A stretch of 64,000 nt of DNA from Anaerolineales bacterium (GTDB lineage: Bacteria > Chloroflexota > Anaerolineae > Anaerolineales > Villigracilaceae): NCBI GenBank assembly GCA_030583885.1, contig CP129480.1, positions 4,094,714 through 4,158,713 on the forward strand. Direction: 5' to 3'. How positions within the stretch are numbered: position 1 is the first letter of the stretch; each line of letters opens with the position of its first letter. Below, in pieces: positions 16,552 through 25,730 of this stretch. The position numbers and the translations under genes are program-made. Below the pieces are notes generated by a model. That model did no database searches, was not told the origin of the DNA, and was given only the letters and a program-made list of their open reading frames with translations.

Positions 16552-18693
16552 ATGACAACAGCAACCCTTCCCGCACAATCATCCATGCTGGGCAGGAAAC
16601 TTCTGCCCGGCATGACCATTGGCACGCTTATTGTCGTCGCCATCATGGTCTTCTCGTTCATCCTGCACATGGTCAACATCGACGCCATTGGCAACGCCAA
16701 CGAATATTACACTGCCGCAGTAGTGTCCATGCTCAAATCGTGGAGCAACTTCTTCTTCGTTGCCGCCGAACCGGGCGGCTCGGTCACCGTGGATAAGCCC
16801 CCGCTGGGGTTGTGGATACAAACCATCTTCGCCTACTTCCTCGGTGTGAGCGGTTTCAGCGTGACACTTCCCAACATCCTTGCGGGCGTGTTCGGCATCG
16901 GTCTGCTGTACGGCATGTTGAAAAAACACATGGGCGAACTGGCAGGCATCATCGCCGCATTCGTCATGGCGGTCACTCCCGTCTTCATCGCCACCAACCG
17001 CAACAACACCATGGATGGCATGCTGGTCTTCATGCTCCTGCTGGCGGCATGGGCATTCATTCGCGCTACAGAAACAAGCAAACTGCGCTGGCTGCTGCTT
17101 GGCGCGATCCTGGTCGGTATGGGTTTCAACATCAAAATGCTGCAAGCCTTCCTGCCGCTGCCCGCATTCTATGTGCTTTATTTTTTCGGCTCAAAAGAAG
17201 GCTGGCTCAAAAAGATTCTCAACCTCGGCATCGCCACCATCCTGCTCATCGCTGTCTCGCTTTCGTGGGCTATCGTCGTGGATTTGGTCCCCGCCGAGAA
17301 GCGTCCCTACATTGGTTCCAGTGACGACAACACCGTGATGGGATTGATCTTCGGTCACAATGGGATCTCACGCCTCGACAATCAACGGGATAACAACGCG
17401 TCTCCATCTGGACCTCAGCCGGGTCAGCCTTCCAATGCCGGGATTCCGACTGAGCAGAATCCCGGTCAAGACCAGCGACAGGGACCGCCCCCCGCTGCCC
17501 TCATCGCTTGTGAAGCACAGATACAAGGTGCATCCTGTTCATTCTCTCTACCGAATGGAAACATGATTGACGGTTCATGCATCACACCGCCCAACCAAAC
17601 TGAACTAGCCTGTGCACCGCAAGGGACCATTCCGCAGAATGGTCGGATACCCAATGGCGTACCGAACGGACCAAATGGCGGCACACCTTTTAGCCAGGAA
17701 ACGGGAACACCGGGAGCACTGCGTTTATTCACCTCACCGCTTTCCAAGCAGATGTCCTGGCTGCTGCCCTTCGCGCTCATCAGCATTCTGCTTGCCTTGT
17801 TCGGATCACGAATCCAATTGCCGATTGAATCCGGCATCCACAAGGCGCTAATCCTGTGGGGCGGCTGGCTGTTGACTTGCGTGGCCTTTTTCAGCATGAT
17901 TTCCGGCATCTTCCACGCCTACTATGCCATCATGCTCGCTCCTGCGCTCGGCGGGATGGTCGGGATCGGGTTTGCACTGCTATGGAATTGGGGCGCGCGA
18001 AACCATTTATCCATCGTTTTGCTGATCGTTTCCGTGCTGATCACTTTCGGGTTTCAGATCTTCGCCGCCGCACAATACAACGAGTTCTCATGGTGGATGC
18101 TCGGGACTGGAATCCTGCTTGGGTTGGGAATCTTGTTCATGTCCGTTTCGAGGCGGGCGGCGTATGTCACCATTCTCACAGCAGCGCTGGTCATCCCAAC
18201 CTATTGGAGCGTGCTGACCGTCACGGCTGGGGCGAACAACCACCTACCGACTGCGTATGAAGGGCAGAATGTTGGCGGGCAGGACGGCTTCCTTGCCAGC
18301 CCGATGCGCGGCAATAACCGCAGCGTGGATGCGGAACTGCTTGCGTTTCTGGAAGCCAACACGCAGGATGTGAACTACCTCATGGCGGTTCCTTCCTCCC
18401 AGCAGGGCGCGGACTATGTGATCGCCAGCGGGCGCCCCGTGCTGTACATGGGCGGTTTCGCCGGCGGCGACCAAGTGGTGGACTTACAAGACCTGGCAGA
18501 GATGGTTGCGAACGGCGATCTGCGCTACATCCTCTACGGCGGCGAGCGTGGAGATAGGCAGGAAATTGCGAATTGGCTTTCCTCCTCTTGCTCGGTGGTG
18601 CCGGGGTTCGGAAATGCCGTACAGGGACAGGGTCCGCGCATGCAAGGCATGGCGTTGTACGAGTGCAGATGCCAAATTCCGATGCCATATTGA
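16552..18693 (+). CDS. GT39-family membrane glycosyltransferase (YkcB-like) with inserted Cys-containing domain
   Basis: 713 residues, about 11-13 membrane helices. The first outer loop (IGNANEYYTAAVVSML), the second motif DKPPLGLWIQ and NRNNTMDGM match the family of bacterial GT39 proteins such as YkcB. In the centre (roughly residues 275-385) lies a long Asn/Pro/Gln/Gly-rich insertion with a four-cysteine unit (ACEAQIQGASCSF, GSCI, ACAP). A soluble C-terminal domain of ~150 residues follows the last helices. GGAAC precedes the ATG. Probable function: lipid-linked sugar transfer at the outer face of the membrane. Divergent from the two-component genes. Confidence 0.8.
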   Translation: MTTATLPAQSSMLGRKLLPGMTIGTLIVVAIMVFSFILHMVNIDAIGNANEYYTAAVVSMLKSWSNFFFVAAEPGGSVTVDKPPLGLWIQTIFAYFLGVSGFSVTLPNILAGVFGIGLLYGMLKKHMGELAGIIAAFVMAVTPVFIATNRNNTMDGMLVFMLLLAAWAFIRATETSKLRWLLLGAILVGMGFNIKMLQAFLPLPAFYVLYFFGSKEGWLKKILNLGIATILLIAVSLSWAIVVDLVPAEKRPYIGSSDDNTVMGLIFGHNGISRLDNQRDNNASPSGPQPGQPSNAGIPTEQNPGQDQRQGPPPAALIACEAQIQGASCSFSLPNGNMIDGSCITPPNQTELACAPQGTIPQNGRIPNGVPNGPNGGTPFSQETGTPGALRLFTSPLSKQMSWLLPFALISILLALFGSRIQLPIESGIHKALILWGGWLLTCVAFFSMISGIFHAYYAIMLAPALGGMVGIGFALLWNWGARNHLSIVLLIVSVLITFGFQIFAAAQYNEFSWWMLGTGILLGLGILFMSVSRRAAYVTILTAALVIPTYWSVLTVTAGANNHLPTAYEGQNVGGQDGFLASPMRGNNRSVDAELLAFLEANTQDVNYLMAVPSSQQGADYVIASGRPVLYMGGFAGGDQVVDLQDLAEMVANGDLRYILYGGERGDRQEIANWLSSSCSVVPGFGNAVQGQGPRMQGMALYECRCQIPMPY

Positions 18694-18704
18694 TACAAAA
18701 AGTG

Positions 18705-18736
18705 AATCAAAAAGCCGGGCAGTGCTTGCCCGGCTT
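18705..18736 (-). terminator. Terminator of the MFS gene, between convergent genes
   Basis: Stem AAGCCGGGCA (18712-18721) with TGCCCGGCTT (18727-18736), 5-nt loop. The minus-strand reading ends in TTTTTG, so it serves the MFS gene first; the plus-strand reading lacks a T run. Confidence 0.8.
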
Positions 18737-18750
18737 CGAGTCAAAATCCA

Positions 18751-20100
18751 TCAAGCGGGAACTGCTTCCACTTTCGCCAATTCGTCGTGGTCGGGCAAAA
18801 TAGTCTCTGCGTTGTGAATGGCAGGAATGAAATACCCAGCCAGGCCAACAAGCACAACGAGCAAACCGCAGAAGAAGATGATCAATCCCATGCCGGCCCC
18901 CGAACCCGTGCCGACCAGCCAGCCAAAGGTTTCAGAAAGCGCGCTGGTGGTGCGCATCTGCGGCTCAAGGACAAAGTCTGCCAGTGTGCCGGCAATAATG
19001 GGCGAGATGGGGTTAGTGAACCACGCGATCAAACGACGTGCGGAGAAAACACGCCCCTGCACATCCGGCGCAACCTTCGCCTGCCAGATGGCTTGATTGG
19101 AGGCGTTGACCAATGGCCCGACCAGGGCGCCAATGACAAGCCCCAGGATCCAGATGGGCAAGCCTCCGACTAGACCGACAATTGACATACCGATCCCGGA
19201 GATCATCCACCCGAGCAGGACGCCATGCACACGGCGTTTGAACCCGCCCCAAGTGCTCATTAGAATGCCGCCGATCACCGCACCGATCGCGCCAGCCGTC
19301 TGCACGGAACCAAGCATAAGGCTGTCATTCCCCGTGCGGGATAAGACCATGGGAGCAAGCAGGGTGAACCCGATGCCGGCGAAAAGGTTTCCAGCAAAGA
19401 AGATCAACTGCAAGCCGAGCAGACTGCGGCGGGCAAAGATGTACTTGAATCCGTAGGCAGCTTCCCGCCAGATACTGCCCTGTCCCTTTGCACCTTCCTC
19501 GGTACGGGGTGGCTGCGGGACATGGACGAACATCAACACGCCGATGGCAAATAAAAATGTGACTACATCGAAAAGCAGGATGCCGGTCAGACCGATCAAC
19601 GGAAGCAATGCGCCGGCAAGCAGGGGGGCAATCACGCCTGGTCCGGCCTCGACCAACGACATCATGCCGTTGGCACGCCCGTATTGTTCTTTGGGAACCA
19701 TGGTAGTGATCGCCGCAGAATAGGCGGGCCACTGGAACGCCATCCCCAGGCCGTAGATCACCGAAGCAAAGTACAGATGCCAGAATTCAAGAATCCCCTG
19801 CCACTGGAAGATGAGGATAAGGATCGTGGCGATGCCAGCGACAAGGTCGCTGACCATCATCATCATTTTGCGGTTGTGACGGTCCACCAGCACGCCGGCA
19901 ATCGGGGAGATCAGCAGGAACGGGGTAATAAAAAAGACCTGCATCAGACCGAGCGCAGTGGCGCTCTCGGTCTTCTGGAACATCCAGATGGTCAGGCCGA
20001 ACTGGCTCATGGCACTGGCAAGCACGGACACGATCTGACCGATCCACACGAGGGTAAAACCGAACATACCGCTGGGACGTTTTGTAGAAGGCTCTTGCAT
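18751..20100 (-). CDS. Major facilitator superfamily exporter (MFS_3, enterobactin-exporter-like)
   Basis: 449 residues with about 12 transmembrane helices. The early loop motif GVLVDRHNRKMMMMVSD corresponds to the MFS G-x-x-x-D-R-x-x-R signature. The overall pattern fits the EntS/MFS_3 drug and siderophore exporters. Substrate unknown. Monocistronic, with its own terminator. Confidence 0.82.
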   Translation of the reverse strand: MQEPSTKRPSGMFGFTLVWIGQIVSVLASAMSQFGLTIWMFQKTESATALGLMQVFFITPFLLISPIAGVLVDRHNRKMMMMVSDLVAGIATILILIFQWQGILEFWHLYFASVIYGLGMAFQWPAYSAAITTMVPKEQYGRANGMMSLVEAGPGVIAPLLAGALLPLIGLTGILLFDVVTFLFAIGVLMFVHVPQPPRTEEGAKGQGSIWREAAYGFKYIFARRSLLGLQLIFFAGNLFAGIGFTLLAPMVLSRTGNDSLMLGSVQTAGAIGAVIGGILMSTWGGFKRRVHGVLLGWMISGIGMSIVGLVGGLPIWILGLVIGALVGPLVNASNQAIWQAKVAPDVQGRVFSARRLIAWFTNPISPIIAGTLADFVLEPQMRTTSALSETFGWLVGTGSGAGMGLIIFFCGLLVVLVGLAGYFIPAIHNAETILPDHDELAKVEAVPA

Positions 20101-20247
20101 GGTTATGATCCTATATCACGTTACATATAAAGAACAGGCACAAAAGAAGCCCGGGACTGAGGCGGATGGCAGCCAAATAACATCGAGGGAGCAGGTTATT
20201 GCAGCAGTTTAAAGAAATACAACAACATATGATATTCGCCTTTTTAT

Positions 20248-20634
20248 CTATTCTACGAAAATCTCGACGTGTTCGCCGTCTTCTTCATCGGTCACATCAA
20301 TGATCTTGCCGGTGACGCCCATGCGCAGGGCTTCCATCACGTTGCTCATGTCCACACCCTGCACTTCCGGGGCAAAATGCGCTCCGATCTTCATGCCGGC
20401 GTCCACAAGCGCCAGAGGAATTTGGACCGAGGCTTTCGAGCGTCCCGTGCGCGTGTCCGTGACACGGATGCGAAGCCAGCGTGCCGGTCCACCCGCCCCG
20501 GGTGGACGAGGCGGCATGGGAATGCCGCGGCGCGAATCGCTCAAAGCCGACAGCAATTTTGCGCCCTCCTCCGCACTGATCTTGCCCTCTTCGATCAATT
20601 TCAGGATTTTCATTCTTTCTTCAGTATTTGCCAT
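20248..20634 (-). CDS. Small SHOCT-like domain protein, last gene of the DUF2089/DUF4097 operon
   Basis: 128 residues from the ATG at 20632-20634, which has AAAGGAGATG upstream; the longer reading to 20745 is not needed. The N-terminal ~30 residues (EERMKILKLIEEGKISAEEG) are the SHOCT-like helical hairpin also found in the other operon members. After a proline-rich linker comes a ~75-residue domain (WLRIRVTDTRTGRSKASVQI) ending in an acidic tail. The C-terminal domain resembles that of the membrane protein at 22023-22652 (both end DDE-x-GE-x-V-x-IFV/VFI). Function unknown. Confidence 0.75.
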   Translation of the reverse strand: MANTEERMKILKLIEEGKISAEEGAKLLSALSDSRRGIPMPPRPPGAGGPARWLRIRVTDTRTGRSKASVQIPLALVDAGMKIGAHFAPEVQGVDMSNVMEALRMGVTGKIIDVTDEEDGEHVEIFVE

Positions 20635-20757
20635 GTTGTCATCTCCTTTCGGATGGTTTTCTTCTGTAGGCGGGCTTGCCTGCGCCAGTGTATATGCCAG
20701 GCGCAACCAGCCAACTCTATTATTTGTCTTCCTGTCAGACTTCAAGCCTGGCCGTAC

Positions 20758-22020
20758 TTACCCAACCGCCGCAGGGACGATCTCCTCCGTCACCGGTTCC
20801 TCCGACCTGGGAATTTTGAATTTAAACCAGATCGGTATCACGGAGAGTAATAAGACTATCGCGGTTACTGTAAATGGGAATGTCGGGTTGACGCGCGCCC
20901 ACATCTGCGCCCCGATCCACGGGGCAGGCAGGGATATCAAACCCAGACTCGTGCTGAACAATCCAAACGCCATGCCGCGGTTCTTCTGCGGGACAGCCTT
21001 GCTGATCAGCGATTGGTAGGCAGGGGAGGAAATCCCCGCCCCCACCCCCGCAATAGCCCAACCAACATAAAACAGCCATTGATATTGGGATCCAGCGGGA
21101 ATACTCACCAACAGGAACAGGGAACTCGATAAAAATATCATGCCCGTTGCAATCCCAACCCGCTCGCCCGCCTTATCGGAAAGCCACCCGCCGGGGATGG
21201 TGCTCAGCATCATCGCCAGACCAAAGAACGACATCACCCAGCCGATCTGCTGGAGCGAAAGTCCGCCGATCTCCTGCATATAAACAGGGAAAAGGTTCTC
21301 GGAAAACTGGAAGGAAATATCGCGCAGACCGTCGATTACCAGCATCCAGGTGAGCAGCCCGCCTGAAAAGACCAGCCCGATCATTGCAGCCATGTTCGTC
21401 TTCAATCCGCCAAAGGTCAGTTTTTCCGTTGTTGTGGCGGCGTTCTTTGCCGCTTCACGTGCCATGCCCAAACGCATCACGGTGGCAATAAAGTAGAAAA
21501 TACCCGCCACCAATAGCATCAACTTAAAACCATACACACCAGCCAGCCAGCCGCCCAGGGGCGGACCCAGCACAGAAACGATCATGAAGATGGCCTGTGA
21601 AATGCCGAATACCCTGCCGCGATTCTCCTCGCTGGAATGCTCGGCGATGAAAGCGTCGAAACTCGGCCCCACCAGCGAACGCGCGACAGCTCCAATTGCC
21701 ACCGCCAGTAAAAGCCATTCCCATGTATCCGCCAGAACAAGCGGGATGAATCCGATCACGCCGAACACACTGCCAATTGCGATCGCACGCAGGCGTCCCA
21801 GCGTATCGGAGACCCAACCGCCCAGGATCTGCAACGCCAAAGGCACGATCTGTGAAAGCGTAAAGAACAGACCAATCTGCGTGATCGAAGCATCCAAATC
21901 TTTAAGGTAGAGCGGCATCAGCGGACCGTACATGTTTCCGCCGATATTGGCAAACACCATCGCTGCTAAAAACAGGATGAGCAATCCGCTCAATAAAGGT
22001 TTCTTTTTAACAGTTTCCAT
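20758..22020 (-). CDS. Major facilitator superfamily transporter in the SHOCT operon
   Basis: 420 residues, 12 predicted helices, with GGWVSDTLGRLRAI as the loop 2-3 MFS motif and a related motif (GGWLSDKAGERVG) in the second half. Starts 2 nt after the upstream membrane SHOCT gene, so it is translationally linked. Probably a drug/metabolite efflux pump; substrate unknown. Its presence suggests that the operon responds to envelope-active compounds. Confidence 0.82.
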   Translation of the reverse strand: METVKKKPLLSGLLILFLAAMVFANIGGNMYGPLMPLYLKDLDASITQIGLFFTLSQIVPLALQILGGWVSDTLGRLRAIAIGSVFGVIGFIPLVLADTWEWLLLAVAIGAVARSLVGPSFDAFIAEHSSEENRGRVFGISQAIFMIVSVLGPPLGGWLAGVYGFKLMLLVAGIFYFIATVMRLGMAREAAKNAATTTEKLTFGGLKTNMAAMIGLVFSGGLLTWMLVIDGLRDISFQFSENLFPVYMQEIGGLSLQQIGWVMSFFGLAMMLSTIPGGWLSDKAGERVGIATGMIFLSSSLFLLVSIPAGSQYQWLFYVGWAIAGVGAGISSPAYQSLISKAVPQKNRGMAFGLFSTSLGLISLPAPWIGAQMWARVNPTFPFTVTAIVLLLSVIPIWFKFKIPRSEEPVTEEIVPAAVG

Positions 22021-22022
22021 TC

Positions 22023-22652
22023 TTATCCTATAAAGACCTGTACTCTTTCCCCGTCGTCGTCATCATCCACGTGTACGATCAACGGTTCAGAAATATTCTT
22101 CGCCATCGAGATGGCTTCCACGACCTCATCCACATTGGTATTCCTGAGTCCGCTGATTCGGCTGCCGAAATTCCTCAGGAACCAGCCGGCCAGCCCGAGC
22201 GGAAGAGGAAGCGCAATCGAAATATTGCGGGGTCCATCCGAATCCCTGGAACGGGTACGATCCACGTTCACATACAGCCAGCGTGATGTGCGGCTTCCTG
22301 CGCCGAGAACAGTCAGCACAATACCAAGGATCAGCGGCATCCCCAAACAATAAAACCAGAAGTTCATTCCGGAATTTTGCTGTACCGCAAACATACCCCA
22401 CGCACTGAATACTGTAAAAAAGATTCCGATCCAAAGGAAGGCGCCCGAAAAGAGACCGGCGCGCCGGCGGACTTCGTCGAACTCCGGGGCATCGCTTCTC
22501 TCCCCGCCCATGCCGGATGCTACACCCAAAACTTCAACATCCGCCTCCGCAGGGTCATCATCCAACACGCGCATCAATGTGGCGGCTTCCTCCGCACTGA
22601 TCCTTCCATCAGCAACCATTTGCAAAATCTTTTTGCGTTCTTCCGATGACAT
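22023..22652 (-). CDS. Membrane protein with N-terminal SHOCT-like module
   Basis: 209 residues. Residues 1-33 (EERKKILQMVADGRISAEEA) form the SHOCT-like hairpin; two membrane helices follow (about 68-85 and 98-118); the C-terminal ~85 residues are soluble and end with an acidic DDDDDGERVQVFIG. Its ATG overlaps the stop codon of the upstream DUF4097 gene by one base. No enzymatic motif is seen. Confidence 0.75.
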   Translation of the reverse strand: MSSEERKKILQMVADGRISAEEAATLMRVLDDDPAEADVEVLGVASGMGGERSDAPEFDEVRRRAGLFSGAFLWIGIFFTVFSAWGMFAVQQNSGMNFWFYCLGMPLILGIVLTVLGAGSRTSRWLYVNVDRTRSRDSDGPRNISIALPLPLGLAGWFLRNFGSRISGLRNTNVDEVVEAISMAKNISEPLIVHVDDDDDGERVQVFIG

Positions 22653-23752
22653 TACGAGCCTCCTTCAAGGGCGGATAATAATTTCTCCGCTTCATCGGCA
22701 GTGATCTTCTTTTCCTGCAACATCTTCAGGATGGCGAGGCGTTCCTCTTCAGAAACGGGAGACCTGGGCGGCATCGGCACACCTTTTGGTGAGAAATCCC
22801 ATCCCCAGCGTCCGATCTCCATGCCGCCTTTGAAGCGGCGTGAGCGCCGATCTCCTTCGCGGGTCTTTTGCTCAATGCGGCGTGCGGCCGCCTCGATTTT
22901 TCGCTGGGCACGTTCGGTTGCCTGCTCCACACGGCGGGAAATCCGCTCGCCAAAGCCGGACCAATCCATGCCCATGCCTGCAAAGTTGCCAAAGTCTTCG
23001 GCAGATTCACCAGCATCCGCGCGGTTGGAAACGCGAATGTCGCCGCCGGCTTTCAATGTGACGGCAGCGGAACCGTCGCCGAGTGTGATCACACGGCTGG
23101 TGGCATCCTCATCCGCTTCAACGCCCTGCCAGTCCACATCGATTTGATCGGCATTGAGGGTCAGGGTAACGTTTGCCTTCGGCGGCATGACCAGCAGAAT
23201 ATCGTCGCCCGCAGTGACCGAATAAGTATTGCCTGCCTGCGGATTGAGGTACAGCACAACATCCTCCGCCACGTTCGCGCTGACATTGCCGCGCACATCG
23301 CGCAGGGCGAGGTCGTCCGCAACGGAATCAAGGGTGACGTTCCCGTCCACCTCGCGGATGGATACATCGCTGTCCGCCTTTTTGATATACAGGTTGCCTT
23401 TTGCGCCGCGCAGGCTGAAATCCGCGCGGATTGATTCGATCGCAACCGAATTCACATCACGGACCGAAAGATCACCGCCAATTTCCTTCAATTCAATTTC
23501 GCCCATCACGCCACGGATGGATGCATCGCCGCCAATGTTATTAATGAAGACAGCCGCACCCTTTGGCAGGCGCAAGGAAAGATCGTCATCACAGGAGATG
23601 GTGACCTGATCGCCGTCCTGGCTGGTGCGCATCTCTTCATCATCGGCTTTCATGAGAATGTCATCCCCCTCCCAGCCAACGAGGCTAAGGTCACCGCCAA
23701 TGGACTCGAGAATGATTTTCGGGGTACGGCCTGCAGAAATGGTTTTGGACAT
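22652..23752 (-). CDS. DUF4097-type beta-repeat protein with C-terminal SHOCT-like module
   Basis: 366 residues. The N-terminal ~240 residues consist of a ladder of short beta repeats (SIGGDLSLVGW, NIGGDASIRGV, EIGGDLSVRDV, DSDVSIREV, ADDLALRDV) typical of DUF4097/YvlB adhesin-like folds. A charged helical, probably coiled, segment (RRVEQATERAQRKIEAAARR) follows, and the last ~35 residues (EEERLAILKMLQEKKITADE) are the SHOCT-like hairpin. No signal peptide is visible. LiaX/YvlB-type proteins with related domains act in envelope stress responses; a similar role here is inference. Confidence 0.78.
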   Translation of the reverse strand: MSKTISAGRTPKIILESIGGDLSLVGWEGDDILMKADDEEMRTSQDGDQVTISCDDDLSLRLPKGAAVFINNIGGDASIRGVMGEIELKEIGGDLSVRDVNSVAIESIRADFSLRGAKGNLYIKKADSDVSIREVDGNVTLDSVADDLALRDVRGNVSANVAEDVVLYLNPQAGNTYSVTAGDDILLVMPPKANVTLTLNADQIDVDWQGVEADEDATSRVITLGDGSAAVTLKAGGDIRVSNRADAGESAEDFGNFAGMGMDWSGFGERISRRVEQATERAQRKIEAAARRIEQKTREGDRRSRRFKGGMEIGRWGWDFSPKGVPMPPRSPVSEEERLAILKMLQEKKITADEAEKLLSALEGGS

Positions 23753-23755
23753 GGG

Positions 23756-24139
23756 TTACTCCTCCTCGCCACGCAGAATACGCATGGCTTGTTCCGCAGT
23801 GATCCTGCCGGCCTCAAGGTCGGCAATGGTACTGCTTCTTTTTTCGGCTTCAATCTCAGGGGATTCATCCTTGCCGGGTTCATACCCCATGGCACGGATC
23901 ACCTCATGCAGACGGTTGCGTATCGTTGGATACGACAGACCAAGTTCCACCTCCATGCGGTTGATCTTGCCTTCACAGCGCACAAAAGTGAAAATAAATT
24001 CCAACTGTTCGGGCGATAAATTGGAAAACTGCCCGAGGGCAAAATGCCCTTCAATGGAAGTGTCGCAGGAATTACAATGCAGGCGGGCAACTTCCAGTTC
24101 GGACTGGCAGATCGGACAAAGGTTGGGGGCGGGTCGCAT
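23756..24139 (-). CDS. DUF2089 family DNA-binding regulator with zinc ribbon
   Basis: 127 residues: N-terminal zinc ribbon (CPIC at 8-11, CNSC at 22-25), a helix-turn-helix region (MEVELGLSYPTIRNRLHEVI) and a C-terminal SHOCT-like hairpin (STIADLEAGRITAEQAMRIL). This is the DUF2089 arrangement. It heads a run of five genes separated by 0-4 nt up to the MFS gene, so it is the likely regulator of the operon and may be held or released by contact with the same module in the downstream proteins. Confidence 0.85.
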   Translation of the reverse strand: MRPAPNLCPICQSELEVARLHCNSCDTSIEGHFALGQFSNLSPEQLEFIFTFVRCEGKINRMEVELGLSYPTIRNRLHEVIRAMGYEPGKDESPEIEAEKRSSTIADLEAGRITAEQAMRILRGEEE

Positions 24140-24194
24140 TATTTTATTAATTCTCCTATGATGTGGCAGCTTTCCGGGTTATAGTTTGAAAGGT

Positions 24195-24431
24195 TCAGGC
24201 TCCCGCTTTTTTGGAGTTTCCCAACTCCAACTGGTTTGTTGGCAAGGATGTAGCATAACGAGTCTGCAGCCTTTCACCTTTCACAACCATCCAGATTCCA
24301 AGGGCAACCAGCCAGCGGTTACGATCACTGGATGAGTTTTTCCCGGCTTTTAGGGATATCCGCGAATTCACATCATCCCGGTTTTTCTTTTTAGCCATAT
24401 CCAGCAAGTCGTCAGTTTGAAAATTATTCAT
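24195..24431 (-). CDS. Small hypothetical protein preceding the DUF2089 operon
   Basis: 78 residues from the ATG at 24429-24431 (AAAGGAGAGG upstream). The N-terminus is polar and basic (MAKKKNRDD); a short hydrophobic stretch WLVALGIWMVV may be membrane-associated; the C-terminus is polar. I recognise no family. It lies 55 nt upstream of the DUF2089 gene and directly behind a strong promoter, so it is probably the first gene of that transcript. Confidence 0.6.
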   Translation of the reverse strand: MNNFQTDDLLDMAKKKNRDDVNSRISLKAGKNSSSDRNRWLVALGIWMVVKGERLQTRYATSLPTNQLELGNSKKAGA

Positions 24432-24510
24432 GGTGCCTCTCCTTTGGCAAATCAGAAGGAAAACAACAGCCAAATTCAAAAACTCAATTATTCTACCTTT
24501 TTTCTAATAA

Positions 24511-24538
24511 ATTATATTCATTTTTTCAATTTTGTCAA
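24511..24538 (-). promoter_or_regulatory. Strong promoter for the SHOCT/DUF2089 operon
   Basis: On the minus strand TTGACA (24533-24538) and TATAAT (24511-24516) with a 16-nt spacer, in a very AT-rich stretch between the divergent corA gene and the small gene at 24431. Confidence 0.75.
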
Positions 24539-24626
24539 GTATAAAATAAATAATATCAATATCTAGTTCAATATAATCAATTCAACGGTCGGAAATTACG
24601 TAAAATCCACCATTTTGGAGGTCATT

Positions 24627-25613
24627 TTGATCCGATCCCTTTTTTACACACCTGGAAAACCCATTCACACCGACATTTCCCCCTCTGAATTCCCGCGCCT
24701 TCTGCGGGATCGAAAAGGTGTGCTTTGGGTGGATTTCATTGGCGAACCAGCCGAACAGGCGGAGCCGATCCTGCGTGGCTTCGGCTTTCATCCCCTTGCC
24801 ATTGATGATGCGTTGCAGGAGACCCACACTCCCAAGATCGATGACTGGGGAGATTACATCTATATGGTATTCAATGTGATGAATTACAAACAGGAAAATG
24901 GCGTCTTCGATTCTGAAATAGATGAACTGGATGTCTTCCTCGGGCACAACTACGTCATTACCCACCATGACAAGGTCATCTCCGCTGTGGAAGACACCTG
25001 GTCCGCCTGTCAACGGGATATCAGGCATGTCCAGGATGGCCCCGATCACCTGCTGTACCGAATCGTGGATTCGCTTGTGATGGGGTACATGCCCCTCGTT
25101 GAGCAGATTGACGAACAGATTGACCTGATCGAGGATCAGGTCTTTGACCGCCCGCATCCTGCCACGCTGGAGCAGATATTCGCCTTAAAGCGCCTGCTCC
25201 TCGCCATGAGAAGGATTATCCTGCCCCAGCGCGAAGTCCTCAACAAGCTTGCACGGGACGACTACCGCATGATCGACCCGAAGGACCGCATCTTCTTCCG
25301 TGATATTTACGACCACCTCGTCCGCCTGCATGATCTGAACGAAAGTCTGCGCGACCTGGTCAGCGGTGCGCTGGATACCTACCTGTCCGTGGTCAACAAC
25401 CGCATGAACGAGGTAATGAAAACCCTCACCATCATCACCACCCTCTTCATGCCGATCACCTTTGTCACCGGTTTCTTCGGCATGAATTTTTTCGAGCCGG
25501 TCGCTCGGTTCATCGGCTGGACAGGCGAACAAACCTTCCGCACCACCCTGGGAATTATGCTGGGTCTCCCCCTCTTCATGTATATCTGGATGCGCCGCAG
25601 GACGTGGCTATAA
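24627..25613 (+). CDS. corA: CorA-type magnesium/divalent cation transporter
   Basis: 328 residues from a TTG at 24627, chosen because GGAGG sits 5 nt upstream of it (24617-24621). A large cytoplasmic N-terminal domain ends in a long helix; two C-terminal membrane helices are joined by the signature GFFGMN near residue 285; the end is basic (MRRRTWL). The GMN motif is intact, so it should be a functional pentameric channel for Mg2+ (or Co2+/Ni2+). Monocistronic; lexA follows with its own promoter. Confidence 0.93.
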   Translation: MIRSLFYTPGKPIHTDISPSEFPRLLRDRKGVLWVDFIGEPAEQAEPILRGFGFHPLAIDDALQETHTPKIDDWGDYIYMVFNVMNYKQENGVFDSEIDELDVFLGHNYVITHHDKVISAVEDTWSACQRDIRHVQDGPDHLLYRIVDSLVMGYMPLVEQIDEQIDLIEDQVFDRPHPATLEQIFALKRLLLAMRRIILPQREVLNKLARDDYRMIDPKDRIFFRDIYDHLVRLHDLNESLRDLVSGALDTYLSVVNNRMNEVMKTLTIITTLFMPITFVTGFFGMNFFEPVARFIGWTGEQTFRTTLGIMLGLPLFMYIWMRRRTWL

Positions 25614-25641
25614 ACTGCCCGGCAGAACCTCAATTTAAGCC

Positions 25642-25670
25642 TTGACACAGAACAAGCGTTCGAGTATTAT
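25642..25670 (+). promoter_or_regulatory. lexA promoter with LexA box
   Basis: TTGACA (25642-25647) and TATTAT (25665-25670) are 17 nt apart. Between them lies GAACAAGCGTTC (25650-25661), which matches the Gram-positive-type LexA box GAAC-N4-GTTC. This implies autorepression of lexA. Confidence 0.85.
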
Positions 25671-25730
25671 TCCTAGCACAAATGAGCGAAGAATGCTCAC
25701 CCGCGCCAGGTATCTGGCAGGAGGCTTAAA

